Source of the DNA: Rattus norvegicus
Taxonomy: Eukaryota > Chordata > Mammalia > Rodentia > Muridae
Direction of reading: 5' to 3'
DNA length: 64,000 bases
Assembly (NCBI RefSeq): GCF_036323735.1
Contig: NW_026947371.1
Span: forward strand, 826,274 to 890,273
In this document: positions 29,301-40,355 of the stretch, piece after piece
Numbering within the stretch: position 1 is the first letter of the stretch
Layout of the letters: each line of letters begins with the position of its first letter
Notes under the pieces: generated by a model
Told to the model about the DNA's origin: nothing
Seen by the model: the letters and a program-made list of their open reading frames with translations, nothing else
The model's database searches: none
Position numbers and translations under genes: made by a program

Positions 29301-29684
29301 GATATTTCTATTGACCAAGAGGAAACTGAGAACCAGAAATTCTAAATCAAATAATTTCTCCTACTAGGATTTGATATTTGTTTTATATATTTGATTTCAA
29401 AGCAACACTTTTTCTGACCTGTTATTTTTAAGTTACTAAATATTTTTTTTTAAAAAATGATTATATAAATTAAGGAAGTATAATTTGGTTTAGATGAAAT
29501 GAAAGAGCACAGTAGGTGCTGGGAAAAAACCCACTTTTTAAAAGGTAAGATGCATTAGGACTGTCAGTGGGAGTAGTGTAGCATAGGTTTGGGAAAAGTA
29601 ATTTGGAGAGTAGATGTCTTTAAGAGCTTTAATTTGCAGAGCTAAAGTGTTTGAATATCAGAATTGTAGGAAGTGGAGATCAAT

Positions 29685-29990
29685 AGTGTTCCCGAGTGGT
29701 GTGAATGGGCATATAAGCAACATAGTACTTGAGAGCACCAGCTTCATGCACAGTTATAAAAGTTGCAGCCAGGTGTGGAGGCAGAGGAAGATGTGTACCT
29801 TCAAGTACAAGGCCAGGCCAACCAAATGTTACATTTAGCTCAATAATCCAGAGCAAATTCCTCAACCTTTCTGTGCTCTTGTTTTCTCCATCAACATAGG
29901 CATAATAATTTAAATTCATGAAGCTATTATAATGATTTAATCTATTTTACATGTAAATGTACCAAGAACAAAGTAAACTCTTAATGTTTT
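29685..29990 (+). mobile_element. MIR interrupted by a B1-like piece
   Basis: GAGCACCAGCTTCATGCACAG on the left and CAAATTCCTCAACCTTTCTGTGC onward to the ATGTAAATGTACCAAGAAC stretch fit MIR halves. A short B1-like piece (about 29766-29828, GCCAGGTGTGGAGGCAGAGG) lies between them. Confidence 0.6.
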
Positions 29991-30159
29991 AAACATTCCA
30001 TAGATGTCAACTATTATTATGTGACATTTGCCTTGTGTTTTGTATCTTTTCATTTTACAACAAATCTGTGCAGTAGAAGTAAGTGTAATTAGTGTAATGA
30101 CAGAGACAGCAAAGTAGAAGAGGTTGTATCATATAGAAAGCTCCCATTGACTAAACTAG

Positions 30160-30300
30160 TCTTATACTAGGCATGGCACATATTTAATGCCAGGATACAG
30201 AAGGCAGAGGAAAGATGATCCCTGTGTTTGAAGCCAGTCTGGTCTACATAGCATGCTGCAGGATTGTCATGACTGCATGTCTCAAACAAAAACAAAGTCT
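30160..30300 (+). mobile_element. B1 SINE, sense, diverged
   Basis: TAGGCATGGCACATATTTAATGCC, then GAAGCCAGTCTGGTCTACATAG and an A-rich tail. It lies just before the first Xpr1-like exon. Confidence 0.65.
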
Positions 30301-30610
30301 GGTCTTACTGTTCAATGCCATTTAAACCTGCTGTTTTATACTTTAGAAAAAGAATGAAAATTAAAAAAAAACCATATAGAACAATGGAATAACATGATTA
30401 AAAAGTTTGATAGAAATTAATCTAATGGCACTCTGCAGCATAAAGAGGTAGAAGAAATATGCCTAGATGCATATTTGTTGACTATTAAGATTATCTATAT
30501 ACAGATTGTCTTTGTAGAAATATTTTGTCCTAGGTCTGTGACTTAGAGAATTATGAGAAAAGATATTTAAAGGGAACATGGTAGATAACTAACCAATATA
30601 TTTCTTTCAG

Positions 30611-30801
30611 TTGTTTATAAACTTGAAATAGATAGAACTGTGTGGTCCTTGATAAGAATCTACTGTGGTAGCTATCTTCTGATTGAATTCCTTTTTCTAC
30701 TGCGCATCAACACAAATGGTTGGAGACAAGCTGGAGTAAATCATTTCCTCACCTTTTAACTTAATTCAAGAAACAATTTGTCTCATCATCATCCCTTTGA
30801 G
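30611..30801 (+). pseudogene. Xpr1-like exon A
   Basis: It follows a good acceptor (TTTCTTTCAG). The frame reads VVYKLEIDRTVWSLIRIY, then LLIEFLFLLRINTNGWRQAG, recognisable XPR1 membrane-segment sequence. A TAA stop lies near 30757, after NHFLTF, where XPR1 continues. It ends before GTAGTA, a plausible donor. Confidence 0.85.
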
Positions 30802-31099
30802 GTAGTACAGCACAGAGTCTTGTGAACATGTCCTCGCTAAAAGAATGGCCAGCTCACTGGGAGTCTCCTGAGTGTTCTCCGCTCTCACAGAGCGTCTGAC
30901 TTACTGGTACTCCATAGATGTACTCCACTCTGAGTGACTGAATGCAAGGGTGTTCATGAATAACCTGATCAGTGCTCAAGTCAACCTCCCACTAGAGGAT
31001 TATTGAACTGTGCATCATTTTTTATATATTTGTTTATTAAAGGCTATTCTGTGTAATGATAATGAGGAACTTTCTCTCTTTTGTCTTCCCTCTTTACAG

Positions 31100-31280
31100 A
31101 TTGCTGAATTCCTGGTGATATTATGGTTCCTGAGTCTTCTGCCGTGCTTCTTTGCTCCAATTAGTATCATCCCAATATATGTGTATTCACTTGCCCTTTA
31201 TAGGTTTATGCACTTCTTTCTTATCAACCCCCCAAAAAACTTTCTACTATAAATCCAGATTTTGGTTGTTTAAACTTCTG
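31100..31280 (+). pseudogene. Xpr1-like exon B
   Basis: Acceptor CTCTTTACAG and donor GTAAGT are both intact. The frame starts IAEFLVILWFLSLLPCFFAP and continues to RFMHFFLINP. An extra base in the C/A run near 31232-31241 then shifts the frame. The shifted frame reads YYKSRFWLFKLL to the donor, again as in XPR1. It is in phase with exon A. Confidence 0.9.
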
Positions 31281-31784
31281 GTAAGTCTAGAAGGCATGCA
31301 CAATATTTTGAGCATAGTACATTACCATTGCCTTCCTCAAATTCCTCACTGGACTGTTGGATTGCACAGCCTTAGAGGGAGGATTCACATTGGGACAAGG
31401 GAATAGTGCCCAGATTCAGGAGTAAGTGCATTTGTTGGATACCAGATATACTTGAACATTTATAACATGGAAATCAGATAGTGAATTGATTGTATATATT
31501 ATAATTAATTAACCAGTGTGGTAAAATATAGCACTTTTTTTTCTTTCTAAAGAAAAGAGAGTCAGGTAGAGTGTTATTGTGTAATCCCTTACTTAGAATT
31601 TGAAGGTAGAAGGATCAGAAGTCCAAGGCTACTTTATACTGCATTTACCTCAGTATTCTCTTAGATTTCCTCTAACTATAAATCCCTATGAAGTGTTTAT
31701 TTTTGTCTAAATCATATATGTGAGTGCCTACATATATGTATATGTATGGGTATCACATATGTGGTTGGTATTCATGAAAGCCTA

Positions 31785-31910
31785 ATGAGTGTGTCTGATC
31801 CCTGAAGGTTGAGTTGTAGACAGTGGTGAACCAAGCATGGGTGATGGGAACTAAGCTCCTTTCTCCACAAAATCAGCAGTACATAACTATAGAGCCACCG
31901 ATCTAGCATT
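31785..31910 (-). mobile_element. B2/B3-like SINE, antisense, in Xpr1-ps intron
   Basis: GGTGATGGGAACTAAGCTCC and ACTATAGAGCCACCGATCTAG follow the complement of the B2/B3 head. Diverged. Confidence 0.45.
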
Positions 31911-32834
31911 TCTATAAACTTATTTCTAAATGACGGTTTTGGAAGATTCAGAAAGCTTACTGTGATGATGTTGCAATAGCAGGATGGTATAGATGCGTAC
32001 TTTGTGAGCAGTGCCTCGGTGAGTCCTTTTTTTTTTTTTTTGAGTAGGAAGCCATCATTTCATGCATAATTACTTTCTCTGATGAGTAGAATGATCCCTG
32101 TTGAATGGATGGGTATCTAGGTCTGAACTGTGTGATGATAAATTTAGACTGATTGGTTGAATAGGCTAGAGTGAGGTATAAAAAGGATTAACACACTAGT
32201 AAACGTCTTCTTTGAAGAAGTGATTTGTTGCTTTTATAATATCATTACTAAAACAGAAGTGTTATAGGGTATAGGTCATTTAAAATCAGTTCGACTATTT
32301 ACTCAAACTTCATTTATAAAATTATTCCCTAAAATGTATGTCAGAGTATTAACTTAATGTTTTCACCATAGTTTTATTTATTGAAAATGTTTGTAAACTT
32401 TTGTCCTAAAATAAATATCTTATTTCCCTTTTTTCTCCATTATTTTTACTGAAAAATACTTGGTCTTAAAAATAAAGATTGCTCAACATTTATATTCATA
32501 GTTGTATCGGAATCTTTATAATTGACTTATGCTACCTTCTTTCCCCCCCAAAAAAATTAAGAAATTTAAGTACTATCTTTCTGCAAAGTTACTGTGTCAA
32601 ATATAGTGCATTCTATTTATACTAAGGAAGTCTTTTGTCCTCTATCCTATCATTTTTTGCCCCAACTAGGAATCCAATTAGATAGCACAAAGTCCCAGAC
32701 TTTCCAATAGTAACATTACCTCATTCTTCTAGTAAGCTAACTAAAGTTTTAAAATAGAGTCCTTAGTTATATCACTAGCGATCAATTTGTTATGTTTTGT
32801 TTATTTTTGTTGCTGCTGCTGCTGCTGTTGTTAT

Positions 32835-32965
32835 TTTTCAAGGCACGTATTTCAGTGTGGCCCTGTTTGTCTGAGATCAGGATCTACAGAACAGGCTAAT
32901 CTTGAACTCACCCAGATCTGCTGCCTCTGACTCTAAAGGCATGTGCAATGAGTGCCTGGGCACAG
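32835..32965 (-). mobile_element. B1 SINE, antisense, in Xpr1-ps intron
   Basis: GTGTGGCCCTGTTTGTCTGAG, AGGCTAATCTTGAACTCACC and GCATGTGCAATGAGTGCC fit a complemented B1. Confidence 0.65.
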
Positions 32966-33619
32966 ATCAGGTTTTACCAATTTTTTTGTGTAAAATTGTG
33001 TGTGCATGGACATGAACTTAAGGGACCTGAAGAGTGTTCAGTGGTTATCAGCACAGGCTGAGGATCATGGAATCAAAATATATCTGCTCCAGAGACCAGT
33101 ATCTCAAAACTTGTTATTATTGTTTCCATAGCTAATTCAAACCTTATCTGTTATAGATGATATTCAAGATTGATTCATATTATATAGTCATGTATCTCTC
33201 TGAAGAGAAATGTTTATAGAATAAAGAGAAAGAACCAACCACATCTGAGGGCAGGCCTGCCATAGTTTCCCTGGTTGAATGTGTCTACTAAATAAAAAAA
33301 GGATACATCCAGAGAGCTAGAAATTTAAGCTCATTTTCAGAATTACTATAGTGTCAGAGGAATGCAATATTATCTATAAATTTTCTTCTGTATGATAAAG
33401 TAAAGGGAGACTAAGAGGATAAAGTTAAAAGCTATCTCTATCCATTCTCCTCCACGCAGGTACCACTGGGTCCACTGCACAACAAACAGTATCTGGTTCT
33501 CCTCTGCAGTGACAGGAATTTTTTTTATAATTATAACAGGTTTAAAGAAAACCAGTCAAGGTGAATTTGTGTTAATGCGAATAACAAAGGACTAGCTTAG
33601 GAAATACTATGAGAAAGTT

Positions 33620-33730
33620 GACCGTGCTGTTACACACTATGATCCTGGCCTTACTGAGTAAAGGCAGGAGAATTTCAAGTTAGAGGCCAGCCTGGGGTAC
33701 ATAGTGCAGCCTGTCTCAACCCCCCCTTAA
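33620..33730 (+). mobile_element. B1-like SINE, sense, in Xpr1-ps intron
   Basis: GATCCTGGCCTTACTGAGTA, then AGAGGCCAGCCTGGGGTACAT and CCTGTCTCAACCCCCC. Confidence 0.6.
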
Positions 33731-33904
33731 GAGAATTGTTATCAGAATTGAGCTATACCCATTTATAAACTCTAAGAGAATATATTGCATGAGTTAGTTG
33801 CTTAACAACACATTTATCATTATTTTCAGAATAGTGGTCAGAGGTGATTTTTGTGGAAATGTTAAGGCCAACACAGTCATTACCATTACATTAGTGAAAT
33901 CAAT

Positions 33905-33995
33905 ATTATATAGTCTGTGGGTGCAGTCAAGTGGTAGAGTGCATGCCTCATATGCATAAGATCCTGGGCTTGAAACCCAATGCTCTAAGAGTGTC
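33905..33995 (+). mobile_element. Old ID-like SINE, in Xpr1-ps intron
   Basis: GTGCAGTCAAGTGGTAGAGTGCATGCCTC-type A-box region followed by a GATCCTGGGCTTGAAACCC B-box. Diverged, with no clear tail. Confidence 0.6.
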
Positions 33996-34054
33996 ATTTA
34001 GGTTAGAGAATGCAACAGACCTCAGATGATCACACTCCCTGCCAGTTTTTCTCT

Positions 34055-34200
34055 CTCTGATTTTGTGAGACAGGGTTTTTCTGTGCAGCTGTCCTAGAAC
34101 TCATATTGTAGACCAGGCTGGATAACAATTCAGAGATAAGCATGCCTCTTCTTCCCTCTTTTGGAATTAAAGGCATGACCCACCACTGTCTGTCCCTTCC
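34055..34200 (-). mobile_element. B1 SINE, antisense, in Xpr1-ps intron
   Basis: GTGAGACAGGGTTTTTCTGTG, GTAGACCAGGCTGGATAAC and GGAATTAAAGGCATGACCC: a complemented B1, complete or nearly so. Confidence 0.8.
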
Positions 34201-34645
34201 TGTCTTTTATAGGCAAAGAAGAGCTTTGTAGTCAGCCAAGTGTACCCTGTCCAACAAATGATTTGTAGTCCAACACCGGGTTACCTCTTGTGCTTACATC
34301 ACTTATTTTTCTTACTCCATAGCACAGGCTAGCCTCAAACTTGTTGCACTGCTGCCTCAGCCTTCTAAGTGAAGGCCTACAGGAACGAACCACTATGGCT
34401 AGCATATTCTCCCTCCACTTGGTTTCTGCTTTCCCCAACGAGAACCACACACTCATCCACTGTTTACCTTCCAATTTTGCATTCAACTCCTTCCTACTTT
34501 ACTGGGTTACACACCCTCGTTGTCTGGGCTTAGTGTACGTGTGTTATTTATTGGTTTCCTTTTTAACAGCAGTCATTCTGAATGGTCAGCCTTGCAGTAG
34601 AGAACTGATTCTAAGTTTTCTCATTTTTTCCTTTCTTTTTCTCAT

Positions 34646-34822
34646 TTTTGAGTATTTACTGCTGCCTTTCATAAGGTAGGCTTTGCCAATTTCTGGATGG
34701 CCGATCAGCTGAACAGCCTGTCAGTGATTCACATGGACCTGGAATATATGATCTGCTTTTACAATTTGTACTTAAATGGGATGAGAATAAGGGCCTGTTG
34801 CCAAATGATCCGCAAGATACAG
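34646..34822 (+). pseudogene. Xpr1-like exon C
   Basis: One frame reads VFTAAFHKVGFANFW, then MADQLNSLSVIHMDLEYMIC. The codon at 34649-34651 is TGA where XPR1 has Arg. The acceptor dinucleotide is AT (34644-34645) where AG is expected. Near 34775 the frame shifts, so the tail LKWDENKGLLPNDPQ lies in another frame. The donor side reads ACAGTATGA, so the GT may be lost or displaced. The open frame of 103 codons at 34697-35008 is this exon read on into the intron, and is not a gene. Confidence 0.9.
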
Positions 34823-35369
34823 TATGATTTTGTATTCACACTAGTGAATGCCAGCATAAACAAAGAACTGTTGGGAATGATAACTTCGACAGTTAATGTC
34901 ATGATGAAAACTCATCCAATAGCATTACACACAGAATTAAATGTGCTTGACACCCTGTTAGCAATCTCCTTAACTGAAATCATTTATTTGGCATTTAAGT
35001 TGTGTTAGGATTTTAGTCAACCTCTTGCCAAAACATTTACAGCTTACATTTAAAGAATTCTGCAGTTATATCTCAACGTTCATATGTGTTGGTAGCTGTA
35101 TCACAACTGCTAGAGTGCCAGCAGCTAGTCCTCATAGAAATGCTCAGGATGCCATTGTAGGAGCCAGTGGTCCAAGTACTGATTGCTTAGAATCAGGTTG
35201 AATGCCTGAGAAAGAACATCCTGGTCAGTTCAGAAGTCTTGACCTTCTTCTGGCTCTTTACCCATGCTTAGGTGACACCAAGTTAATTTAGTTAGGAAGT
35301 TTGCATTAATTACAAAGATCTAAATGTAGAGAGACCTAGCATGTACTCACAAAAGATAATGATAAATTG

Positions 35370-35485
35370 GGTATGGCAGGCCACCACTCACCTGCAATCC
35401 CAGCACTGAGGAGGCTGAACCCATAGGATGGCCAGTCATCCTGGGGTGCATAAATGAAATCCTGTCCCCAAAACAAAAAACTACT
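35370..35485 (+). mobile_element. B1 SINE, sense, in Xpr1-ps intron
   Basis: GCAATCCCAGCACTGAGGAGG and the terminal CCTGTCCCCAAAACAAAAAAC are B1 hallmarks. Confidence 0.7.
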
Positions 35486-35976
35486 GCAGAGCAGCAATTA
35501 AAGCAATAATGAGCCATAAGCGTTCTATGATTATGAGGAGGCCATAGAGCGTGTGCTTTGGGTGTATGTTTATAGTATCTTGCCACTTACAAAGCTGTCT
35601 CAGTACCCGGGATATTTCTACATTTTCCTATGTTTAAAGTCATAGAACAAAGCATGTGTTTTTCTTCCTTTTATTCATAGACTCTTTTCCTATAGTTTTA
35701 TTACACTTGAAAAAAGTACAAAATTGTTTGAGTTCGTTCTAGGATATTCAGAAATCACAAAAAGAATTGCCCAGTAGTCACCTCAGCTTCTCTCGTTTTC
35801 TCAGCCACTAAAGAGGTTGTGCAAGTAGTGTCTGCATAGGAGAAAGTGACTGTGAAGCACGGGTTAGGGTTTTATGGATATGCTGATGGGTAGTTGTAGT
35901 GTGTGACTAAATGGTATGAACAGTTAATTTATTTGAATTGCGATATTGTTTTCGTTCTTCTTTGAAATCTTCACAG

Positions 35977-36175
35977 AACCAGAATTTTGCAACAGAAATA
36001 CATACAGAGTGCGAGCCACTGTTCAGTGCATTCCTGCTTGGCTTCGCTTCATCCAGTGCCTGTGCTGGTACCGTGACACAAGAAGAGCCTTTCCTCTTCC
36101 AGTAAATGCTGCCTGGCAAATACTCTACGACTTTCTTCACCCTGACATTTCCAGCCCTTTACAACACTCACAAAG
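35977..36175 (+). pseudogene. Xpr1-like exon D
   Basis: After an acceptor (TCTTCACAG) the frame reads YRVRATVQCIPAWLRFIQCL, then WYRDTRRAFPLPVNA, unmistakably XPR1-like. One extra base near 36110 shifts the frame; the other frame continues to resemble XPR1 up to a GTAGGG donor at 36176. Arg-Arg to Cys-Trp before YRDT is another change. Confidence 0.9.
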
Positions 36176-36179
36176 GTAG

Positions 36180-37680
36180 GGTGAGTTCTCCCATCTGAGC
36201 CCTTACTACTGCATTCTGTTGCCCTGGACTCTGCCGTCGCTGCTGCTGGTTCTGCTGAGGCTTCAGTACCTGGACATCTCACTTTAGCCTTGAATATAGT
36301 TTTAATCTCATTTCAATTAACAGTTATTATCACTAAGATTTTCAGTCAATTGGTAAGAATTGTGATGCTGTTTCAATCCTGTCTGTTGCTCAGTGGCTTT
36401 AACCTATGGGTGCCTTGGGTTTTAATTTAGTGGTTTAGAGTGTTTTTTTTTTTTTTTCTGTTTGTTTTTGAAGATTTTTTGTTGTTTTTCCTTGGTGGGG
36501 TTGGGGAAGTTGAAATTTCCTTGTTTATTAGTGAGGTTAAGAAATGGTTAGGTGCACAAGAATCCCTCTTCCAACCAAGTATTTAATATTTAAGTATTTT
36601 CTTTGATGAACATGTAAGGATTGTTTACAGCCCATTTAACTGCAAATTGAGTTCTCTGATCGCTTCAGTTTCTCATTTCCATGGCATCCTGCTATGACTT
36701 GCTACTGATCTTCTGTTGGGAATAGAAAAAAAAAAGTCTTTTAAGTTTAGAACCAAACGGAGACACTCATTTTGAATTTTTACCATTTCCCATGAACTGT
36801 CAGTGGTTTTCCATCCTTGCACTAAAATGTATTCCTTCTTTGTCTGCTGAGTAGAGAGCATCAGCCCACACCTTACAAAGTGCAAAGAGCTTTGACTAAT
36901 GCAGATTAGTAAAGAGCTTTTTAAATACGCACGTAAATTGTTCTCAGTAAACTTTTCTGTGCGGCTCTATTGGGAGATATATTCAGAAGTACAAAACTAC
37001 TGTTGCTGTAATATGTATCTGATGCCATGTCAGATGAGGTCACTGTCAGTACCGTGATATTGGTGTCCCTGAACTTTCACAGTGTGACATAGGGTCTGTG
37101 CTAGAATAGTATTGATAAATATAGCCATTCTTATTAAGTGTTAGAATTTAATTGAGTACCTCAGTGAAGGAAACACATCCACAATAATTCCATAATTTTA
37201 GTTCTTGCTAAGGAATGCCAGTACTCAATACCAGTATGCACCTTGATTTATAGATTTGACAGTTGATTTGGAAAAAAGATGCGATATGGCTTCTTTTACT
37301 AAATTATCAGAAATATTTGTCTCCTGTCTTAGATATAAATGAGTGCTGTGATAGATTATACTAGTAATATATTTATTAGGAAGTTAAAATTGCTGGAAGG
37401 TACTATTGACACAAAATACAGCACTTACCTCAGGAAATAAGGAATAGTTAATTCTTGAGGCAAACCTAAGTGCTAGTAGCCTGGGAGCATAGACTCAGGT
37501 TATAACCATCGGAGGTGATCACATAATATTTTATTTGATACAAAACAAAGAGAAACATAAATAAGTGCATTTATCACATTGATGATCACTGCCAATAAGC
37601 AGGCTACAGCAAAACAAGTGGAACTCTGTATAGATCTAGGATGTCTGATAACATGTTTAGCTTTCAGATTGGTAAAGGAT
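36180..37680. other. Spacer downstream of Xpr1-ps, no exon recognised
   Basis: AT-rich sequence with one GC-rich patch (about 36215-36275). I looked on the plus strand for the next XPR1 exon, whose peptide should continue the EXS domain, and did not see it before the L1 at 40356. Either the duplication ends here or the following exon lies elsewhere. Confidence 0.4.
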
Positions 37681-37684
37681 GGTG

Positions 37685-37870
37685 CCCTGCTGAGCATACA
37701 TTTTAGGGCTGTAGTGAATTTGGTCCCCAACACCCATGTAAAGGCTGTGAAAGGCAGCAAACACCTATAACTCGAGCTCTGGGGAGATAGACACTGTGAC
37801 TTACTTGCCACTCCTATTATGGTATCATTGAGCTGCAGATTCAATCAGAGACCTTGTCACAAAAAATAGG
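37685..37870. mobile_element. Diverged SINE (B4/RSINE-like)
   Basis: TGGTCCCCAACACCCATGTAAAGGC and CTCGAGCTCTGGGGAGATAGAC recall the body of a composite ID/B1 SINE. Assignment is weak. Confidence 0.35.
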
Positions 37871-38254
37871 GTGGAGAATGCCTGGGAAGACACTGATACC
37901 AAGCTTCCCACACACAGAGAAAACATTTGACAGATTTGGATAGTCACAGGCCCATTCAGATAAAGGAGTGAACAGTGAGTGACTTTCAAAGGGAAAGTCT
38001 AAGGTAGTCTGGTTAGGTTCTTCACACCATCTTCAATCACGAAGCTCGTTATTGAGACTCAGCCTTGAGGAACTTATGTTTACATAAAGACCTTTAACAA
38101 CACAAAAGGATTACAAGTCCAAGCCTGTCTTATTTACAGAGTGAGTTCAGGCCAATCTGGCCGCAAAATAAAATCCTGTCCCAAAATAAGTAATATATAG
38201 CTTACCTCTAATTCATAGAACTCTGTGGTCTGTCCTTAGCACGATGTAAGAAGA

Positions 38255-38490
38255 ATTACAAAGAAGGTTGGGATGAGCCAGTAAAAATGGCTTCACAAGT
38301 AAAGGCACCTGAAGCAAAACTTGACAGCCTGAGTTCAGTCCCTGAGCACGATGGTAGAGAAAAAGAACTACCTCCATCAGGTTGTTTTCTGACCTCTGTG
38401 TTTGAACAGTTGGACTATGAGGAAATGGATGCTTTGTCCCCAGTATCACAGGGGGCTGGGGTATGTGAACAGAACTTTGAGCCAACATAA
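38255..38490 (+). mobile_element. RSINE/B4-like SINE, sense, diverged
   Basis: CACAAGTAAAGGCACCTGAAGC, CCTGAGTTCAGTCCCTGAGC and TTTTCTGACCTCTGTG follow the composite rodent SINE pattern. The open frame of 67 codons at 38287-38490 is this element. Confidence 0.5.
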
Positions 38491-38606
38491 TTTACCTATA
38501 CATGAAGCAGTCCTGTACTAGTAAATACATACATTTCCTATTCAAGTATAGTTTAAATTGGTACAGTTTTACATTGATATATTTGATGCATTGATGACTT
38601 ATCTGT

Positions 38607-38607
<1 letters not shown>

Positions 38608-38646
<39 letters not shown>

Positions 38647-38653
38647 TATATAA
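38608..38653. repeat. (TA)n microsatellite
   Basis: TA steps with one GTA interruption. Confidence 0.95.
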
Positions 38654-39461
38654 TTATATTCTTTTCTCAAAAACAAAAAAATATCAGATTACATTATTCT
38701 TTCATTACAAGGTACTAAGAGAAGTTTCCTTATATCTGATTTAAAATTATAGAGGTTTGTTTAACTGTATATACTAAGGAATGGTTAAAGTGGTAAATTT
38801 ATGGAGGTTTAAAACCACATATTTTTGAAAGGCTTCAATTATACTATTTTGTGTAAGCAGTGATCAGTAAAACCCTTAGCACAAAACTCTCACACAGCTT
38901 GCTAGGCCACAAATAAAAGTTGACATTCAGAGGACATGCAGGTGAGAATGACCGTGAAGGTCTGATCCTCCTGCCATAACCACTCAAGTTCTGGGATTAC
39001 AGAAGTGAGTAACCCTGCCTGGCTCCTTATTTTTATTTTGTGATACCAGGCTCGTTCTCAGGGGTCTGAGTGTGATGTGCCATGTGGTCACTGTGCCATG
39101 GGGCTCATTCTGCCCCACCATGCAGTGTAAGAGGTAATTCTGCTTCCTTCTCCTGTTTCCCTTGACCCCATTTGTCATGGCTGTGTTTGTCTTACACATT
39201 GCTACATCTTTTACTTCACATAATCATTGTAAGAATTGTCCTGAAATCATGGTATAGACTTTATAGGTGTACATGCTGCATGAATGCCCTGGAGAGAAAA
39301 ATGGTGTGGCCATTTATTAATTTTGTTTATCATATCCCTAAAGTTTTAAATATATTTTAATATTGCTACATATTGGATACATAAATAATTTTTGTACCAA
39401 AAAGTCAAGAACTTGGCATGGCAAAATTTTGACGTTGAATCGTGTTCAGGTTTCATTTTCT

Positions 39462-39520
39462 TCCTTCTTTTCTTCCTTCCTTCCTTCCTCCCTTCCTTCC
39501 TTCCTTCCCTTTTTTCTTTC
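39462..39520. repeat. (TTCC)n tetranucleotide repeat
   Basis: Repeated TTCC with small variants. Confidence 0.95.
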
Positions 39521-39539
39521 TTTAAGATTGGGTCTCATG

Positions 39540-39715
39540 TCAGGTGGTAACAGTGCATCCCTTTAATCCCGACAGAGGCAGGTAGATCTTTGAGTTTGAG
39601 TCCACCCTTGTCTATAGAGAGAATTCCGGGATAGCCAGAGTTACACAGAAAAGCCCTGTCTCGAGGGAGAAAACAAAAAACAGAACAGAACAGAACAAAA
39701 CAAAACAAAATGTGC
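39540..39715 (+). mobile_element. B1 SINE, sense, with A-rich tail
   Basis: CAGTGCATCCCTTTAATCCC, GGATAGCCAGAGTTACACAG and CCTGTCTCGAGGGAG are B1; the tail is made of CAGAA/CAAAA steps. Confidence 0.85.
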
Positions 39716-39739
39716 AAGTCTCAAATAAAAATTAAAAAA

Positions 39740-39875
39740 AGACAGGGCTAGGCCACACATAGGTCTTACTAGCTTCAAATTCATTATGTAGCAAGCATGA
39801 CTTTGAACTTCCGACTCCCTTCCTTCTATTTCCCTCTTAAGTGCTGGGATTTGAGGAATGTGCAACAACAACATA
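39740..39875 (-). mobile_element. B1 SINE, antisense, diverged
   Basis: CAAATTCATTATGTAGCAAGC and AAGTGCTGGGATTTGAGG fit a complemented B1. Confidence 0.65.
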
Positions 39876-39884
39876 ACCAGTTTT

Positions 39885-39965
39885 ATATGGTGATGGATAT
39901 CAAACTCAGGGCTTCAGTTTGCTAGGCAGACGTCCTACCAGTTGAGCCATCGCCCCAGCCCTAGT
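39885..39965 (-). mobile_element. ID/B2-head-like SINE, antisense
   Basis: TCAAACTCAGGGCTTCAG, GCTAGGCAGACGTCC and GAGCCATCGCCCCAGCCC are the complement of a tRNA-derived SINE head. Confidence 0.6.
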
Positions 39966-40355
39966 TAGGTTACTTTATTGGACAGTGTCCTAAAAAACAA
40001 AGTCTTTAAAAGTAATTACTGAGACAAAAGAATCTAGTCAAAATTACTAATTATCTAGATACTGTTCTATTGAGGCTGTTGCAAAGGAAACATTTGTGAG
40101 GAAAAAATAGTAAAAGACCATGACATGACCTTGTTTAGACTCTGATGTGATTCTTTCAAAGAAGTAGTCTGCCTTAGTTACCATAGTAACAGCACTGTAC
40201 TAAGTGAACTTTGAAAATTGTTACAGTGCTTGTTTTTTTGTTTTTTTTTTTTCTGCTGCCTGATTTGTTAAGATGGAGGATTATGCATTAACTCTGCACC
40301 TAGAATCATTGTAGGTGAGGATTTAGGTAAGCTATTTAGAAAGATTAATCATGAG

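Larger units (their letters stand above)
30611..36175 (+). pseudogene. Xpr1-ps: Unprocessed duplicate pseudogene of Xpr1 (EXS-domain part)
   Basis: Four exon-like blocks in correct order and on one strand encode pieces matching remembered XPR1, the multi-pass phosphate exporter that also serves as a retroviral receptor. Introns lie between them, so this is a segmental duplication and not a retrocopy. Blocks are 30611-30801, 31100-31280, about 34646-34822 and 35977-36175, covering part of the C-terminal membrane/EXS region. Each carries damage: a premature stop, a 1-nt insertion, a stop plus a weak acceptor with a frameshift, and a further frameshift. I found no exons for the N-terminal SPX domain or the C-terminus. 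SINEs populate the introns. A translated search against rat Xpr1 would settle this. Confidence 0.85.

Noticed and set aside
34697..35008. 103-codon frame as a small gene
   Set aside because: Its first part is an Xpr1-like exon whose frame then shifts; the rest is intron sequence.
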